Assembly: GCA_036924285.1 (NCBI GenBank)
Contig: JAYKYS010000002.1
Span: 45,895,501-45,959,500 of the forward strand
Origin: Asterella californica
Lineage: Eukaryota > Streptophyta > Marchantiopsida > Marchantiales > Aytoniaceae
Reading direction: 5' to 3'
DNA length: 64,000 nt
In this document: positions 21,114 to 32,471 of the stretch, in pieces
How the letters are laid out: each line of letters begins with the position of its first letter
How positions within the stretch are numbered: position 1 is the stretch's first letter
Translations under genes and position numbers: made by a program
The notes under the pieces: generated by a model
What the model was told of the DNA's origin: nothing
The model's input: the letters and a program-made list of their open reading frames with translations, nothing else
Databases searched by the model: none

Positions 21114-23394
21114 GAACGATGGAGTACTTGTTTCTAGTTCTCGTGAAACCTTTGTGCCAAAAGACGTAGGTGTCCTGCCAAGCGACGATCGCACTTCTTG
21201 CTTTCTGCCTGGAGTGATTGGAGCTAGGCTGAGTTCCCAAGCAAGGGTGTACCGTCCGCATGCATGGGGTGGGGATGCTTCCAAAACAAGTTGCGACTCC
21301 CGACTCCCGAATCATTCCGTTGACAAATAAAATCATTTCATATGTACCTGGCTTTGCACTGAACCTTGCGGCGACTTGACCTAGTGGGTACGGAGGATGA
21401 GGTGAGTCTGACATACAAACCTGAGTGACGAATATTCCAGCTGTGGTGGAATATTGAGAAAACAATGGAAACAATAAGGAAGAAACAAGGTGTCAATATT
21501 TTAATACTATCTCAAGCTAGTGTCAATCTAAGGAGCCGAACATCCTTTGCAAAGTGACCGGTCACTTTGCTTAGTTTTGCATGTTAGAAAAATAGCTATG
21601 CATACATAGAGATAAGTCAACCACCAATCTGAAATTAATTTTTGGGAGGTCTTTTTTAACATCATTGCTCCGGTCGGAAAGCAAAATAGTTCTTGGTTTT
21701 TGATATGACTAAACAATATTATTTGTACGAGTGACAACTTCAGATCAAGAGTCCGATAAAACAAGAAATTATTAGAGGAGTCTGATCAAGTCTGATATTT
21801 ATTAGAGGTTGTTGTAGAGGTATGATCAAGTAAATATATGGTGTCCACACACTGTGTTAGTTTTCTTAACTTTAGTTAATTTAAGTTATCTTGATTCTAA
21901 TATAGTCTTGATTCGTCACTTCTTCTGCGATTTATATCGTTGAACCAGATTATACCAAGCAAAAACGACAGATCTGACCATACCTACATCCTTTTCCCAG
22001 TAGAAGAATGGATAATGGAAACACAAGCACGAATCAAAACGAGCCATGTCATTATTCTAGTATAGAGAATAATTACCCTTAATGAAATAAAATATGCGAT
22101 TCCTTGATAATAGCCACAGGGTAACCAAAGGTATCTGCGTAACCAAGTGTTGCGATATAGACCTAAGTTTTACTGTGGATATTGGAGTCTGTATTCGCAG
22201 AAAAATCTAAAGTTACATTCGCATGATAAACAGTTTCGCATTAATAATTGCAGTAAGTGATGTTATTTCATTTGCACTTGTTATATGTAAAAATTTTGAT
22301 TTATCAATTTGTGATTTTAAAAACAATAGATTACATTAGAACTACTTCTTCTTGATTTCAAGGAGTTGGTTGCTTGGCCCTTCGGGTCCCTTTTTCCCTG
22401 TAATGCTTGATGGGGTCTTTCTATCCGTTGGCTATTCATTGCGTCGGGTGGTTCTCATTCGCATGGTACACCTTTCTCTTATTCAGTTGGGCGTCTTCCT
22501 TGAATATTGTTTTCCGTGACTTTTTGAGAAAAACCTACAGGTAGGAAAGTTCTCACGGGAAACTCGTCACCAACCGGAACCGCGAGAGAATCGTAAGAGG
22601 CAAATTCTCCACGTCACTATGTGTGGGTTCGCAGTTGTGGGTCTGGCACACCAGTCATCATTTTAAATTCCTTACCGGATACCTTCTGTACAGAGAAAAA
22701 CGCAAAGTAAAGTGTGAAATGCAACTTTTTGCCTGAACTTCAGTCGCCTGCGTTCACTAACGGTGATCATGTTTCTGTTGACTGAAACGCAAACGCATAA
22801 CAAACGTAACCTGGTCCAACTTACACTGTTATTTGTATTCGGAGTGAGTGAAACTAATTCGGTAAGGGTATTTTGTGAGGTCCATACAGTTATTAGTGTC
22901 ATATACATTAATTTCATACTCACACTAATGAAGATAAAGAGTATTTAGTGTGATACATAATAATTTTATTTATATTTAGATTGTTGATATTGTTGATATT
23001 TTTGATCAGTAGTTTTTTAAAATAAAAGGGATTGATAACCAGTCACTCAGATTTAATTTAATTTTTATTTTAGACTTAGTTTTATTTTCTTTGATCTGTT
23101 CATGTTTTATCATAAGTTAAAAAGTTCAAAGAAATAACAGAGGCATCATCTCATAAACGAGTCTCGGAGTCAACAATCTCATAAGGAACATCTCAATAGA
23201 ATACATATTATTTCATCCACGAAAGAATGAGCAAAAATGTATCGATAAGTTTTATAATTTATTTATGATCAGTGAACAGGTTAACTATCTGAGTTAGTCA
23301 AGTACTAGTTGTCACTCATACTAATTCCGCACTTACCTTAATTAAATGTATACACTAAATACGATAGACTGTGTACGAATTCACGTCGGGGTTC
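21114..23394. other. AT-rich intergenic stretch
   Basis: I see no gene. Composition turns markedly AT-rich after about 21500, with scattered short frames only. It leads into the inverted-repeat element at 23395. Confidence 0.45.
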
Positions 23395-23747
23395 ATACGC
23401 ATCCCAAACGACCTTGTACAGTGAATTTCGTTTTCTCTTATCAGAAAATGTATAAGTGTTATAAAAATAAGCTATAATAAGCTATAATAAAAAATCAAAA
23501 TCATTTATAAACGTTAAATGTTATCCTCTCCGGGAGTAGCGAATCGACCCAGACAGAACCCATAAGTGAAGAGCTAGCTGTGGCCTTGCTGGAAGTATAA
23601 GTCCGGGAGTGAAATTGTTAAATAGCGTCGTTTTACAGAGGCATTTAATATATATCCTAACCCTTCCCGTCGGGAAGGGTTAGGATATATATTAAACACC
23701 CATGTACACTCAGAGTGTACATGGGTGAATAAGCAGCCTCAGCTCGC
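23395..23747 (+). repeat. Left terminal inverted repeat
   Basis: It starts ATACGCATCCC, then CTTGTACAGTGAATTTCG, an AT-rich spacer, CCCATAAGTGAAGAGC and GGAAGTATAAGTCC, then two abutting hairpins and GCAGCCTCAGCTCGCAG. The core of about 300 bp (from CCTTGTACAG to the hairpins) is the module shared with the copies at 24570 and 27650. Confidence 0.85.
23644..23727. repeat. Two abutting perfect hairpins
   Basis: Hairpin 1 (23644-23696) has 26-bp perfect arms and a 1-nt loop, with CCTAACCCTTCCCG at its heart. Hairpin 2 (23697-23727) has 15-bp perfect arms, CACCCATGTACACTC and its complement, and a 1-nt loop. They touch with no base between them. In the right TIR one arm of hairpin 2 is missing. 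Confidence 0.92.
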
Positions 23748-23930
23748 AGACGGAGGTTAGCTTGTGGTGGTCACGCCAAGTCGGGCGGGTTCCCCTAATT
23801 TCGCCATGGTTCTTCCGAGCGGGGAACTGCAGGGAATGGTGTAGTCCGTTAGAAGAATAAGAATCTCCACAGCTCAAAGAAAAGAAAAAATTGCGAACAC
23901 GCAGCCCGTTCGGAACTATGTGGTCTATCC

Positions 23931-24281
23931 ATGAAGGTAGAGCCCAGCACGCATGAATTTTCTAGATTACAGGGCAAATCCATGCAGAAACCGACACGGT
24001 ATTCCCGTGAATTACTGACCAAGCTTCAGATTCCATCCGGGCCGCTGCGGGACTTCGGCCAACTGGGACAGGCTCATGCCCCACAGTCCAGACTGACTAG
24101 GTATATAGTAGGGAGTGTCAAAGCTGTAATCTTTGGAAAATATTCGTCTCTCGCGGGTAAGTGTTATGGGTGCAACCAAGAGATTTCGGATGTTTTCTAC
24201 AGTTACTTCCGCAGTTGCAGGAAACTATCACGGTTGGTTCTAGCTCATTTTTTAATCGAACATGAATTTAGTCGTCAATAA
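23931..24281 (+). CDS. Doubtful 116-codon ORF inside the foldback element
   Basis: This frame, ATG to TAA, is the longest inside the element. It shows no recognisable domain, only a CYGC pair near residue 78. Nothing in the surroundings supports translation, so it may be chance. Confidence 0.15.
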   Translation: MKVEPSTHEFSRLQGKSMQKPTRYSRELLTKLQIPSGPLRDFGQLGQAHAPQSRLTRYIVGSVKAVIFGKYSSLAGKCYGCNQEISDVFYSYFRSCRKLSRLVLAHFLIEHEFSRQ

Positions 24282-24569
24282 ATCTAGCATTTCAATAATT
24301 AACAAAAATTATTTAAAAAGTCAAAAAATAAAAGAGTCAAAAACTTAGAGCGATTCAAAAATGTTCTCTGAGCGATACACGGCTCTAGAAAAAACTCAGA
24401 TTGGATAAACTATGGCAATTCTATTTCTTGGGGTTAGAATCTTTCGTTTTAGCTTTTACACACCCTAGGAGTTCTTCCAATCCGGCCGCGATAGAGTTCG
24501 ATGGCGCCAAATGAAATGAGCAAGCAGAAGGAGAGAGTCTCTTCTTTAGGTTGTGTTAATATTTTCCCC

Positions 24570-24850
24570 ACGGCCTTGTACAGTGAATTTCGTTTTCTCT
24601 TATCAGAATAAGTGTAAGTGTTATAAAAAGTTATTCTAATAAGTTATTATAAAAAAAATATTTTATAAAAAATATATATTAATCACTCCCGAAGTAGCCA
24701 ACTCATCGGAAAGAACCCATAAGTGAAGAGCAGGTTGTTGCGTCCTTGGGGTATAAGTCCAGAGCACTAAAAGTCAAATCGCGTTGTTTACCTAAAGATA
24801 TTAATTAGTGTACACCCATGTACATTTCATTGTAGATGGATGAATATACA
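24570..24850 (+). repeat. Third, diverged copy of the TIR module
   Basis: It is a direct copy of the left TIR core: ACGGCCTTGTACAGTGAATT, then CCCATAAGTGAAGAGC and GGGGTATAAGTCC. Its hairpins are strongly eroded, with only ACACCCATGTACAT remaining. Confidence 0.75.
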
Positions 24851-26455
24851 CTAGCACTCATCTACAAGAACACTTCTGTTCACGTTAAAACATCTGTATG
24901 TGTGTGATATTTTTTCAAGCATGCATATCATATTCACCCTCTTCTAAGTTCGGAAGAGGGAAATATACACTATTTTTATTTTTATTTTTTAATTTTTTTT
25001 TAAAAAGCTAAGTTATAAAATAAAAATTATTTTGACTCGTTCAAGGTACAAGTATTTATACCAGAAACAGGTTCAATTTACATGACTCTCTTATGGCTTT
25101 TGTGTAACTGCAAAGACCATGTGTAATTGCATAGATCAAGTTAATCAAGTGGTTTTTAATTTTAATATTTTAAATATAGCAATTTAATTTAGTAAAAATA
25201 AATTTAAAATACTTTACCACTCTCTAAAACAAATTTCAAACCACAGTCGAACAATCTTCCCCATAAGTCTGCAACTTACTCTTTGTTGTTTAAAGTATTT
25301 TTTAGTAAACTCTTATGAAGCAAATTTTCACCCAATTGTTCTTGATAATTTTCTGGTCTGTGTGAATGTTTTGTCTTTTTCTTTTCCTCTTTCAGAAGTG
25401 CACTTTGTATATATATTAACTTGTGTACTATCCAGTACTAAACTCGTCTTTAGAGAATTTCATAAAAAAAATATCATTCCTCACGGACGTGATATCTTTT
25501 TAAAAGTCTTCCAAGGAAGTAAAAGGTAGTGCAGGATCACTTAAGAATCTCATAAAGCAAACGCTATTCTTCACTTGTTAAATTGAAATGCCTTCCAAGG
25601 AAGTGAAAAGTAGTTTGGATCACGGGATCACGGGAAAATTGCCCGTCAAATATGCATGCAATTTATAATTCTCGCCAGAAAGAAAACAAGCATGGAGTGC
25701 AATTGGCTTTGACAGGATAAGGTGTTGTTGTCAGATTTATTTATTGTTAATCAAGGTTAAGTAATCTCATCTCTATAGATTTATAATAGAAATTCAGAAG
25801 TTTCATATACTGACTGCATGAGAAAAATAAAAGTTACATATTAAGCACATGCAAGAAATGGCGAAAGAAACTCATAAAAGGTGTACGTGAAACCTGTTTA
25901 AAAAAATTAATTATTAATTAATTAATATATAATTAAATATTAATTTATCATCTAACCCTTCCCTTGCACGGGTGCTGACGTGTTGGCAGTTTGCAAGAGT
26001 GCCCCGAAAGCTTGTGAGATGAGTTCACTTTCTAACATAAAGAAAGACTTTGAAGTAGACATACCCGGATCATTTCCACCATCTTGTACAAGGCGAAAAG
26101 GACAAAAGGAAGTATACATATAGCTGGCCCAGATTCTCTATGTTCAGTTGTAGCCAGCGGTACGTGATCATCTATACCCAATAGACAGACGTTTTTCTAA
26201 GAGGACCGCCAGTCGCAAGCTGGGATATACCAAAACAACTTCGACCTCTTGGACTGAGTTCCAGCAAACAGAGATCTGTGGCATCCGTCGATCTGCCTTC
26301 TTTGTCTTGTTTCGAATTTCTTAGCGAAAAAAGTGTGTCAAGATTCTGTTACGTAATGCTTAGACTCCAGGACTGCCTTGCGTGATCCAAAACCCTTTGG
26401 TGGTTTTCTTTTTCTTTGTCGTGAAATTTCTCTGGAATACCAGAGAAATTTTATT
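24851..26455. other. AT-rich interior of the foldback element
   Basis: I see no gene. Long A/T runs occur, for example near 24970-25010 and 25905-25945, together with a short direct repeat CTTCCAAGGAAGT near 25508 and 25592. Confidence 0.4.
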
Positions 26456-26660
26456 AACCACGTGCCGGCCCTCAGAGAAAGATACACAGTAGTCGACCAT
26501 AACTAAACCATCTGCCGACCCAGGCAACCACCGTCATGACCGTGGTTCGAGTGGTGAGCGAAGCCCCCAGAGGGTTAGCATCTGCCGCACGGTCCGTGAT
26601 AGGAGGGTGTGGCACCTCTGAAGGTGCGTAGGGAAACGTTGTGGACGTCCCTTATTCACC
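26456..26660. other. GC-rich block in AT-rich surroundings
   Basis: About 200 bp of distinctly higher GC content contain GGTTCGAGTGGTGAGCG and several short self-complementary stretches, such as ACCGTCATGACCGTGG and CACCTCTGAAGGTG. It looks like structured RNA or a captured fragment, but I could not assign it to a tRNA, rRNA or snRNA. Confidence 0.25.
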
Positions 26661-26934
26661 TTTTATCCAATTCGACCGTGAGTTTTGGTCCTCAAGATGT
26701 TTAGAATTTAATATTACATAAAACAAAATATTTAAAAATACACCAAAATAATGATGTAAATTCCCTGATATGGCAGTAAGCGATCCACGGCTCTATACAA
26801 AGCTATATTTCGATTTCGATCTTCTCCTCCCTCTTGTTAGAGAATCTCGCTTCTTAGGTTTGATATGTCTGCCTGATAAAGAGTCAATTCAAGGACTTTT
26901 CAAAAGTCTAACTTTCTTACTCGTACCCTTTATC

Positions 26935-27270
26935 TGCGAGCTGAGGCTGCTTATTCACCCATGTACACTCTGATATATATCCTAACCCTTCCCGACGGGA
27001 AGGGTTAGGATATATATTAAATGCCTCTGTAAAACGACGCTATTTAACAATTTCACTCCCAGACTTATACTTCCAGCAAGGCCACAGCTAGCTCTTCACT
27101 TATGGGTTCTGTCTGGGTCGATTCGCTACTCCCGGAGAGGATAACATTTAACGTTTATAAATGATTTTGATTTTTTATTATAGCTTATTATAGCTTATTT
27201 TTATAACACTTATACGTTTTCTGATAAGAGAAAACGAAATTCACTGTACAAGGTCGTTTGGGATGCGTAT
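26935..27270 (-). repeat. Right terminal inverted repeat
   Basis: It is the reverse complement of 23395-23747, lacking 19 bp that include one arm of hairpin 2. Hairpin 1 is retained intact here, centred near 26995. Confidence 0.85.
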
Positions 27271-27649
27271 TCGGTTATAGTCGGTGACGACTTGACATGA
27301 GACGGGTAGCTTGAGTAACAAAATATTTCCTTTCTTCTTTAGGGTTTCCACCACTAAAGGAACCAACAACGAACATCTGAGGTGTCAAGAAACCGCCGTA
27401 TTTTGGAGTGCGAGCAAGTAAACAAGATTGCGCAGGGGTCCGATCAAGCAATCCTCTGGAAACATAGAGATCCTCTTCAAGCAAATATCGTGGTGATACA
27501 AATAGTCAACCTTATAGTTTCGTATCTCCACGTTATCATTACTTTTGTGGGTACTCACAATCTTTCCCTTACCCTCACTTTGGATTGTACCCACACTCTT
27601 TCCTTTTTGACACGCACCACCAACTTACGTGTTCGTAATATCCTTCTCC

Positions 27650-27957
27650 ACGGCCTTGTACAGTGAATCTCGTTTTCTCTTCTAGGAAAACATGTAAGTA
27701 TTATAAATTTATTTTACTAAGTTATTATAGAAAATCAAATTAATTCGTAAATATTATATGTTAACTCGTCTTGGAGTAGCTAAGTGATCCAGATAGAATC
27801 CACGAAGTCCAGGCTGATGCGTTCCTGAGGTATAAGTCTCGAACCTTATTCTCAATACGCGTCATCTAACGAAAACATTAATATGTGTTCTAACCCTTTC
27901 AGCTGAAAAAGTTATAACATATATTACACCTCATGTACACTTCGAAGTGTACATGAG
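27650..27957 (+). repeat. Fourth copy of the TIR module, outside the element
   Basis: It is a direct copy, ACGGCCTTGTACAGTGAATC to a perfect hairpin at 27930-27957. The hairpin arms are CTCATGTACACTTC and its exact complement, with no loop. Hairpin 1 is recognisable with about four mismatched or wobble positions. The module therefore exists as an independent dispersed repeat. Confidence 0.75.
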
Positions 27958-30069
27958 ATAAATACTCTCCTTCTTCATATCGCTAGTATCCGCATACTTA
28001 CTCAGACTTCTTTGTATATTATTCACCATATCCGAACAAGGAAGAGGGGAATATGTGAAGATATTTAATATATCATTTAATTCTTCTGGGGAGAGAGATT
28101 AGGTGATAAATTAATATTATAAAAATTAATTTTATGAGAGGACAGCAGATTGGTCTTATGTTTCCTGATGTGCATTAGAACACACATACTTTATGGGTTT
28201 TTCCCAGAAAATCCAGCATAAAGTCTATAGTTAACATAATATATTTAAACATAATATATATTTGTATATTAAATTTATTTTCTTTAACAATTGTAGAATT
28301 TTCACTGCCACTTGAGTCGCACCCGCACTGTATTGTGTCCAATGACACTTTCCATTTTCTTCATCTCTCCGACGTTTTTCTTTTTCCTCCTCGTTGTCCC
28401 TCTTCCCAAAACTACACTTTGGATGCAATTCTCTCCTCGTTGTCCCTCTTCACAGAAGGGAAAATACGAAAAATGGAGCTCTAATTCAGCTGTATCTCCC
28501 TTGAGACTAAATCACTGGTTTGGTGTAAAGTACTCAGCTGACATGGAAAAACATGAACAGTGAACGTTTATGGAAATCATTGCTGCACTTTCCGTATTTC
28601 CTATCGAGAATCGGTTTCTCGTCGGATGTCGCTTTTGAGTCTAACAACAACTGTAACCTCATTCCACCATGATTTCAATCTTTCCCATCCTGTTAATTAT
28701 ATTAGGGTCCATGCACATCTGTTTTGAGGGTTTCCTAACTTGAAAAGCCACTAGTTGGAAAGTACAGTTTTACGAGAAACTACATATGCTAACTAGACTG
28801 CGATTTTCTGGGATGTTGGTACGTTTAAGTACACTTGGCTTCCTTTGGACAGAAACTTAGCTTTGCACCCTTAATACCTTTGTCGGACTTGATCGCACTC
28901 CTCTTAAGATGCTTTACTTGACCACACTTTTGACTGGTGACAGCAAGTCAAATGCCATTGAATCTGAGAGTGAAACTTGCATGTCAACAACCGGTAGTTT
29001 AGTTTAAAATGATTGTACAGTAAATCATCAACCCGTAAAATCTCTTATTGATCTGGTGCAGTTGCTTCACATGACGCAGACTCTGTTGAACCTGCTATGC
29101 CAATCAAGGGTGCAATCAAATAAAAAAATCTTAAGAAAGATAGAATCAAGTCTAAAGTAAATTTCTGTCCTTTGGAACCAACAGCTGAATATATGAAAGG
29201 GGAATGTGGAGACCTATTCACACTCGCTAGTTAGTTTATTTCTCCTCCATGTTCTCAGCCTAATGGATTGATCGAATAAGAATCAGATTCGAGTATAGGT
29301 TTTCATGCAATATAGAATGGTATTCAGACTACAAATAATTTTCTCATTATATGCTCTAACAAATATACATCCAAAGTGCACAAATAGAAAAATAAAAGGA
29401 AAAAACAAACGTTTAAACAGGCAAAAAATAATCATGAGTGATTCGCTTACAGCAACCTTAAAAGAAAAGTGAATGAAAAATGCAGTGTATGGAGAAAACG
29501 TAAAGATACAGTCACAGGAAAAGAGAAAATTGTGACTTTTGTCAAAGTTCATTTCACTATAATTTAGTGAAAAATAAAGCGCACATAAGAGAGAGAATAC
29601 TGTTTTGACAAGGTTTACTATTTAATATAACTTTACTTATTTAATTTACAATGTTAAATTTAATTTTCTAAATTTAGATCCTCTGGCACCTTCATTACAC
29701 TTGGTACCTTAAGTTAAACCCATAAGTGATTCATGAGAACAGAACCCTTCTTTGGTATAAAGAGTTGTCACTCTCACGAGTTTATAGAACCGTTCTCGTT
29801 CCTGTTATATTTTTCTTGCATGTACAAGTTCTTTCACAAAGCATAAACCCCATACATCCCAAAATATCCAAAAAGGTATCCCACCTATACTCTTTGGAGC
29901 CCTCGTGCAACTGCTTTGTAAAAGGAAAATAGCAAAAAGATAACAGTGTGAAGACAAAGTTTAGTTCCGGACCTGTCTGAGTTCAGACAGGTTCAATACA
30001 AGCTATATTGAACCGGACCGGAAGTGGACCGCAACATGCGGATTATGTGGAATGGACCGCAATGGTGGC
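27958..30069. other. Gene-poor AT-rich stretch
   Basis: I see no supported gene. A 12-bp hairpin (GACCTGTCTGA / TCAGACAGGTTC) lies near 29968-29992. Several short frames exist without coding character. Confidence 0.4.
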
Positions 30070-30210
30070 CATGACTGAGGCATTGTTCATAAGCTGCTTA
30101 CTGGGAGGTGATCTTTCTTACTATAGGTTAGATCCGTATGACAAATTAAATCACAGAAGTCTTCAATGAATTTCTTATTAGGATTATATGGCTTATATTG
30201 AAACCTTAGC
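30070..30210 (+). repeat. Dispersed repeat, part X
   Basis: About 130 bp from GACTGAGGC through TTCATAAGC, GCTTACTG, GTTAGATC and GCTTATATTGA match 58240-58380 in direct orientation with moderate divergence. Confidence 0.65.
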
Positions 30211-30736
30211 GTGAGTATTATTAAGAAGGACACTTGTAGATGCACAGGAAGGAAATATCAACTCGTGCTACAGAAATCTGCATTTGTGTCGCCTAGGTAC
30301 CGTCGGGGGATAAGCTGAAATCAGTGAACGTGGGCTCTTCTTTTTTGTATATGAATACTCATCTACCTTGGCACTCGATGGATCATTCTACTCCAGTTTC
30401 CAACTAACAATTACTATGGCTCCCAAATGCTAAAGGCTGCTGCAATGCATATGGTGGTCCATAAAGCTGGGTCGGGATTCTGCTCATGCACTTTGCCTGC
30501 AACAAGTCTGTTCCATATTTGATGAAGCCCCTTAACGTCTCCCATTGTTCAGCAAGTAGAGCCTTCCATCTATATAGCTTCCCAACTGACAAAGTGGATA
30601 TTCAGCAAGAACCGACTTGTGACCTACAGAATTGAATGGGGTTCCTAATGGCACCCTAACCTTGAGTTGAGTTAAGTTTGAGTTACTAATTGAGTTCCAG
30701 TTTATATCTTCTCTAGAAGCAAAAAGACAGAGAGAA

Positions 30737-31693
30737 GTCGTAGGTAGTTGCTCAAAGGGGTGATCTCTGGTAATCATTCAAGCACGGTATCCCCTGACTG
30801 CACAGAGCGAGGAGTGATTGCTACTCGGTTACCCGACTCACGCTTTGCCAACTACATTACCTCCCAAGACCCTTCTCACTTCCGTGGAAGAATCCAGAGG
30901 AGACTCCGCGCTTCAGCTGGACATGCCTTCAACATGATCACATCGTGGGGAGGGGAGGTCACCACTCCACACTCTCTTACTCCCACTTGGGTTACAGGCA
31001 GTCGCTACACCGCCCAGATGTCAAAGTCGTCCCAAGACTCGAGTATTTAGTCTCTGAATGCATCCTCACTTCACTTGTAGTTTATATGATATAGCACAAA
31101 GAAACGTTGTCCAGCTGGGACTAAAGCACTATTCATCAGCATTATTAAGCAAGACATGAGGAGATGATGGATGTAGTGTCTCATGATTTCTCCTTTAGCT
31201 CATTGTAGCATAAAGTCGTAGGCAGCTGCTCAGAGGAGTGATCTCTGGTAATCATTCAAGCACGCTATCCCCTGACTGCACAGAGCGAGGAGTGATAGCT
31301 ACTCAGTTGCCCGCCTCACGCTTTGCCAACTACATTATCTCCCAAGACCCTTCTCACTTTCGTGGAAGAATCCATAGGAGACTCCGCGCTTCAGCTGGAC
31401 ATGCCTTCATCATGATCACATCGTGGAGAGGGGAGGTCACCACCCCACATTCTCTTACTCCCACTTGGGTTACAGACAGTCGCTACACCGTCTAGAAGTC
31501 AAAGCCGTCCCAAGACTCGAGTATTTAGTCACTGAAATGCATCCTCACTTCACTTGTAGTTTATATGATATAGCACAACGAAACATTGTCCAACTGGGAC
31601 TAAAGCACTATTCATCAGCATTATTAAGTTGGACATGAAGAGATAGTGGATGTAGTGTCCCATGATTTCTCCTTTAGCCCATTGTAGCATAAA
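30737..31693 (+). repeat. 478-bp tandem duplication (repeat part Y)
   Basis: Two copies start GTCGTAGG at 30737 and 31215 and remain very similar to their ends. Each contains an apparent ORF, including SPDCTERGVIAT and DPSHFRGRI, but the frame lacks a known domain and probably reflects the duplication. A third, diverged copy lies inverted at 58600-58990. Confidence 0.85.
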
Positions 31694-32471
31694 AGATTTC
31701 GTTCCCCAAGAAGATTTACACTAGTATCGCTGCTCTAATTTCTAAGATCTGTCCAAACTCACAAATACTCAAGATTTGTCTAGAAATCTCATCTTTTCAC
31801 AAAACCACACGGCTTTCAGACCCTTCAGAAAGTGCTATGGATCCTAACATACAACTACTACTTAAAATATCACACAATTATCCACTGAGAAGTCAAAGAA
31901 GACGATTTATACTTTTAGGTCACGATTTCTAGTCTTTCCACGACGGCTTCCAAAGCAATTCTCAGCTTCTGAGGGTTCAATTCGACTTCTGACACCTCCA
32001 GAAGACTATCTCTGCTTCCTAGATGCCAAATTACTACTCCCTATCACACATTGCTCTTACAATTTCTAACGGGGTTAGATTAATCACATGGTGTATGCCT
32101 TCTCAGGCTTCTGTCTGCGGGACGATCTTCAGACAATACTATAATGACATTCACATTCATTGATACTCAATATAAGCTTAAGACACCCAGTAGAAGAAGG
32201 TAGGAAGATGAGAAGATGAGAGTAGAGGGGGAAGAAGAAAAAATCTAAACAAGAGAAAACAAGAGAAAAGAGAGAAATTAAGATTTCGACAGGCTTCTAG
32301 TTCAGATCTTGACTAACAAGCCATCCCTACTTGTAGTAAAATTGGAGAAGAAGACCAAAGATCTACGTACAGTTACACCGTCTTCCAATCGAGGAGGTCG
32401 TCTTCTGCTGTGAAAAGAAGGCTTTCGGCTTCTTTTGTCTTTGCTCCAACTACTCTGACTCAGGTCATCTT
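31694..32471. other. Unassigned sequence left of the chimeric gypsy element
   Basis: I see no gene. CTTCCAGAAGAC-like motifs near 31990-32030 recall the block at 54.6-56.6 kb, so this may be a diverged piece of that family. Confidence 0.35.

Larger units (their letters stand above)
23395..27270. mobile_element. Foldback-type element with ~340-bp terminal inverted repeats
   Basis: The sequence 23395-23747 recurs as its reverse complement at 27270-26935. Apart from one 19-bp deletion in the right copy, I find only two base differences, near 23450 and 23603. The ends read ATACGCATCCCAAACGAC inward from both sides. The 3.2-kb interior has no transposase or other domain, but contains a third, diverged copy of the repeat and a GC-rich block. 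Long, near-identical TIRs suggest a non-autonomous MULE-like or foldback transposon, or a recent inverted duplication. No convincing target duplication flanks it. Confidence 0.7.

Noticed and set aside
23395..23440. U3 snoRNA-like start (ACGACCTT)
   Set aside because: The similarity is limited to eight bases; downstream U3 boxes are not present.
26520..26570. tRNA gene suggested by GGTTCGAGTGG
   Set aside because: No acceptor-stem or anticodon-stem pairing could be built around it.
23386..27279. 9-bp target duplication expected of a MULE
   Set aside because: Flanks TCGGGGTTC and TCGGTTATA share only the first four bases.
30748..31495. Paired ~90-codon ORFs in the 478-bp duplication
   Set aside because: The conservation follows the DNA duplication, there is no known domain, and the diverged copy at 58.6 kb does not keep the full frame.
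31215..31693. CRISPR-like array
   Set aside because: The repeats are long tandem duplications without short, regularly spaced units, and the genome is eukaryotic.
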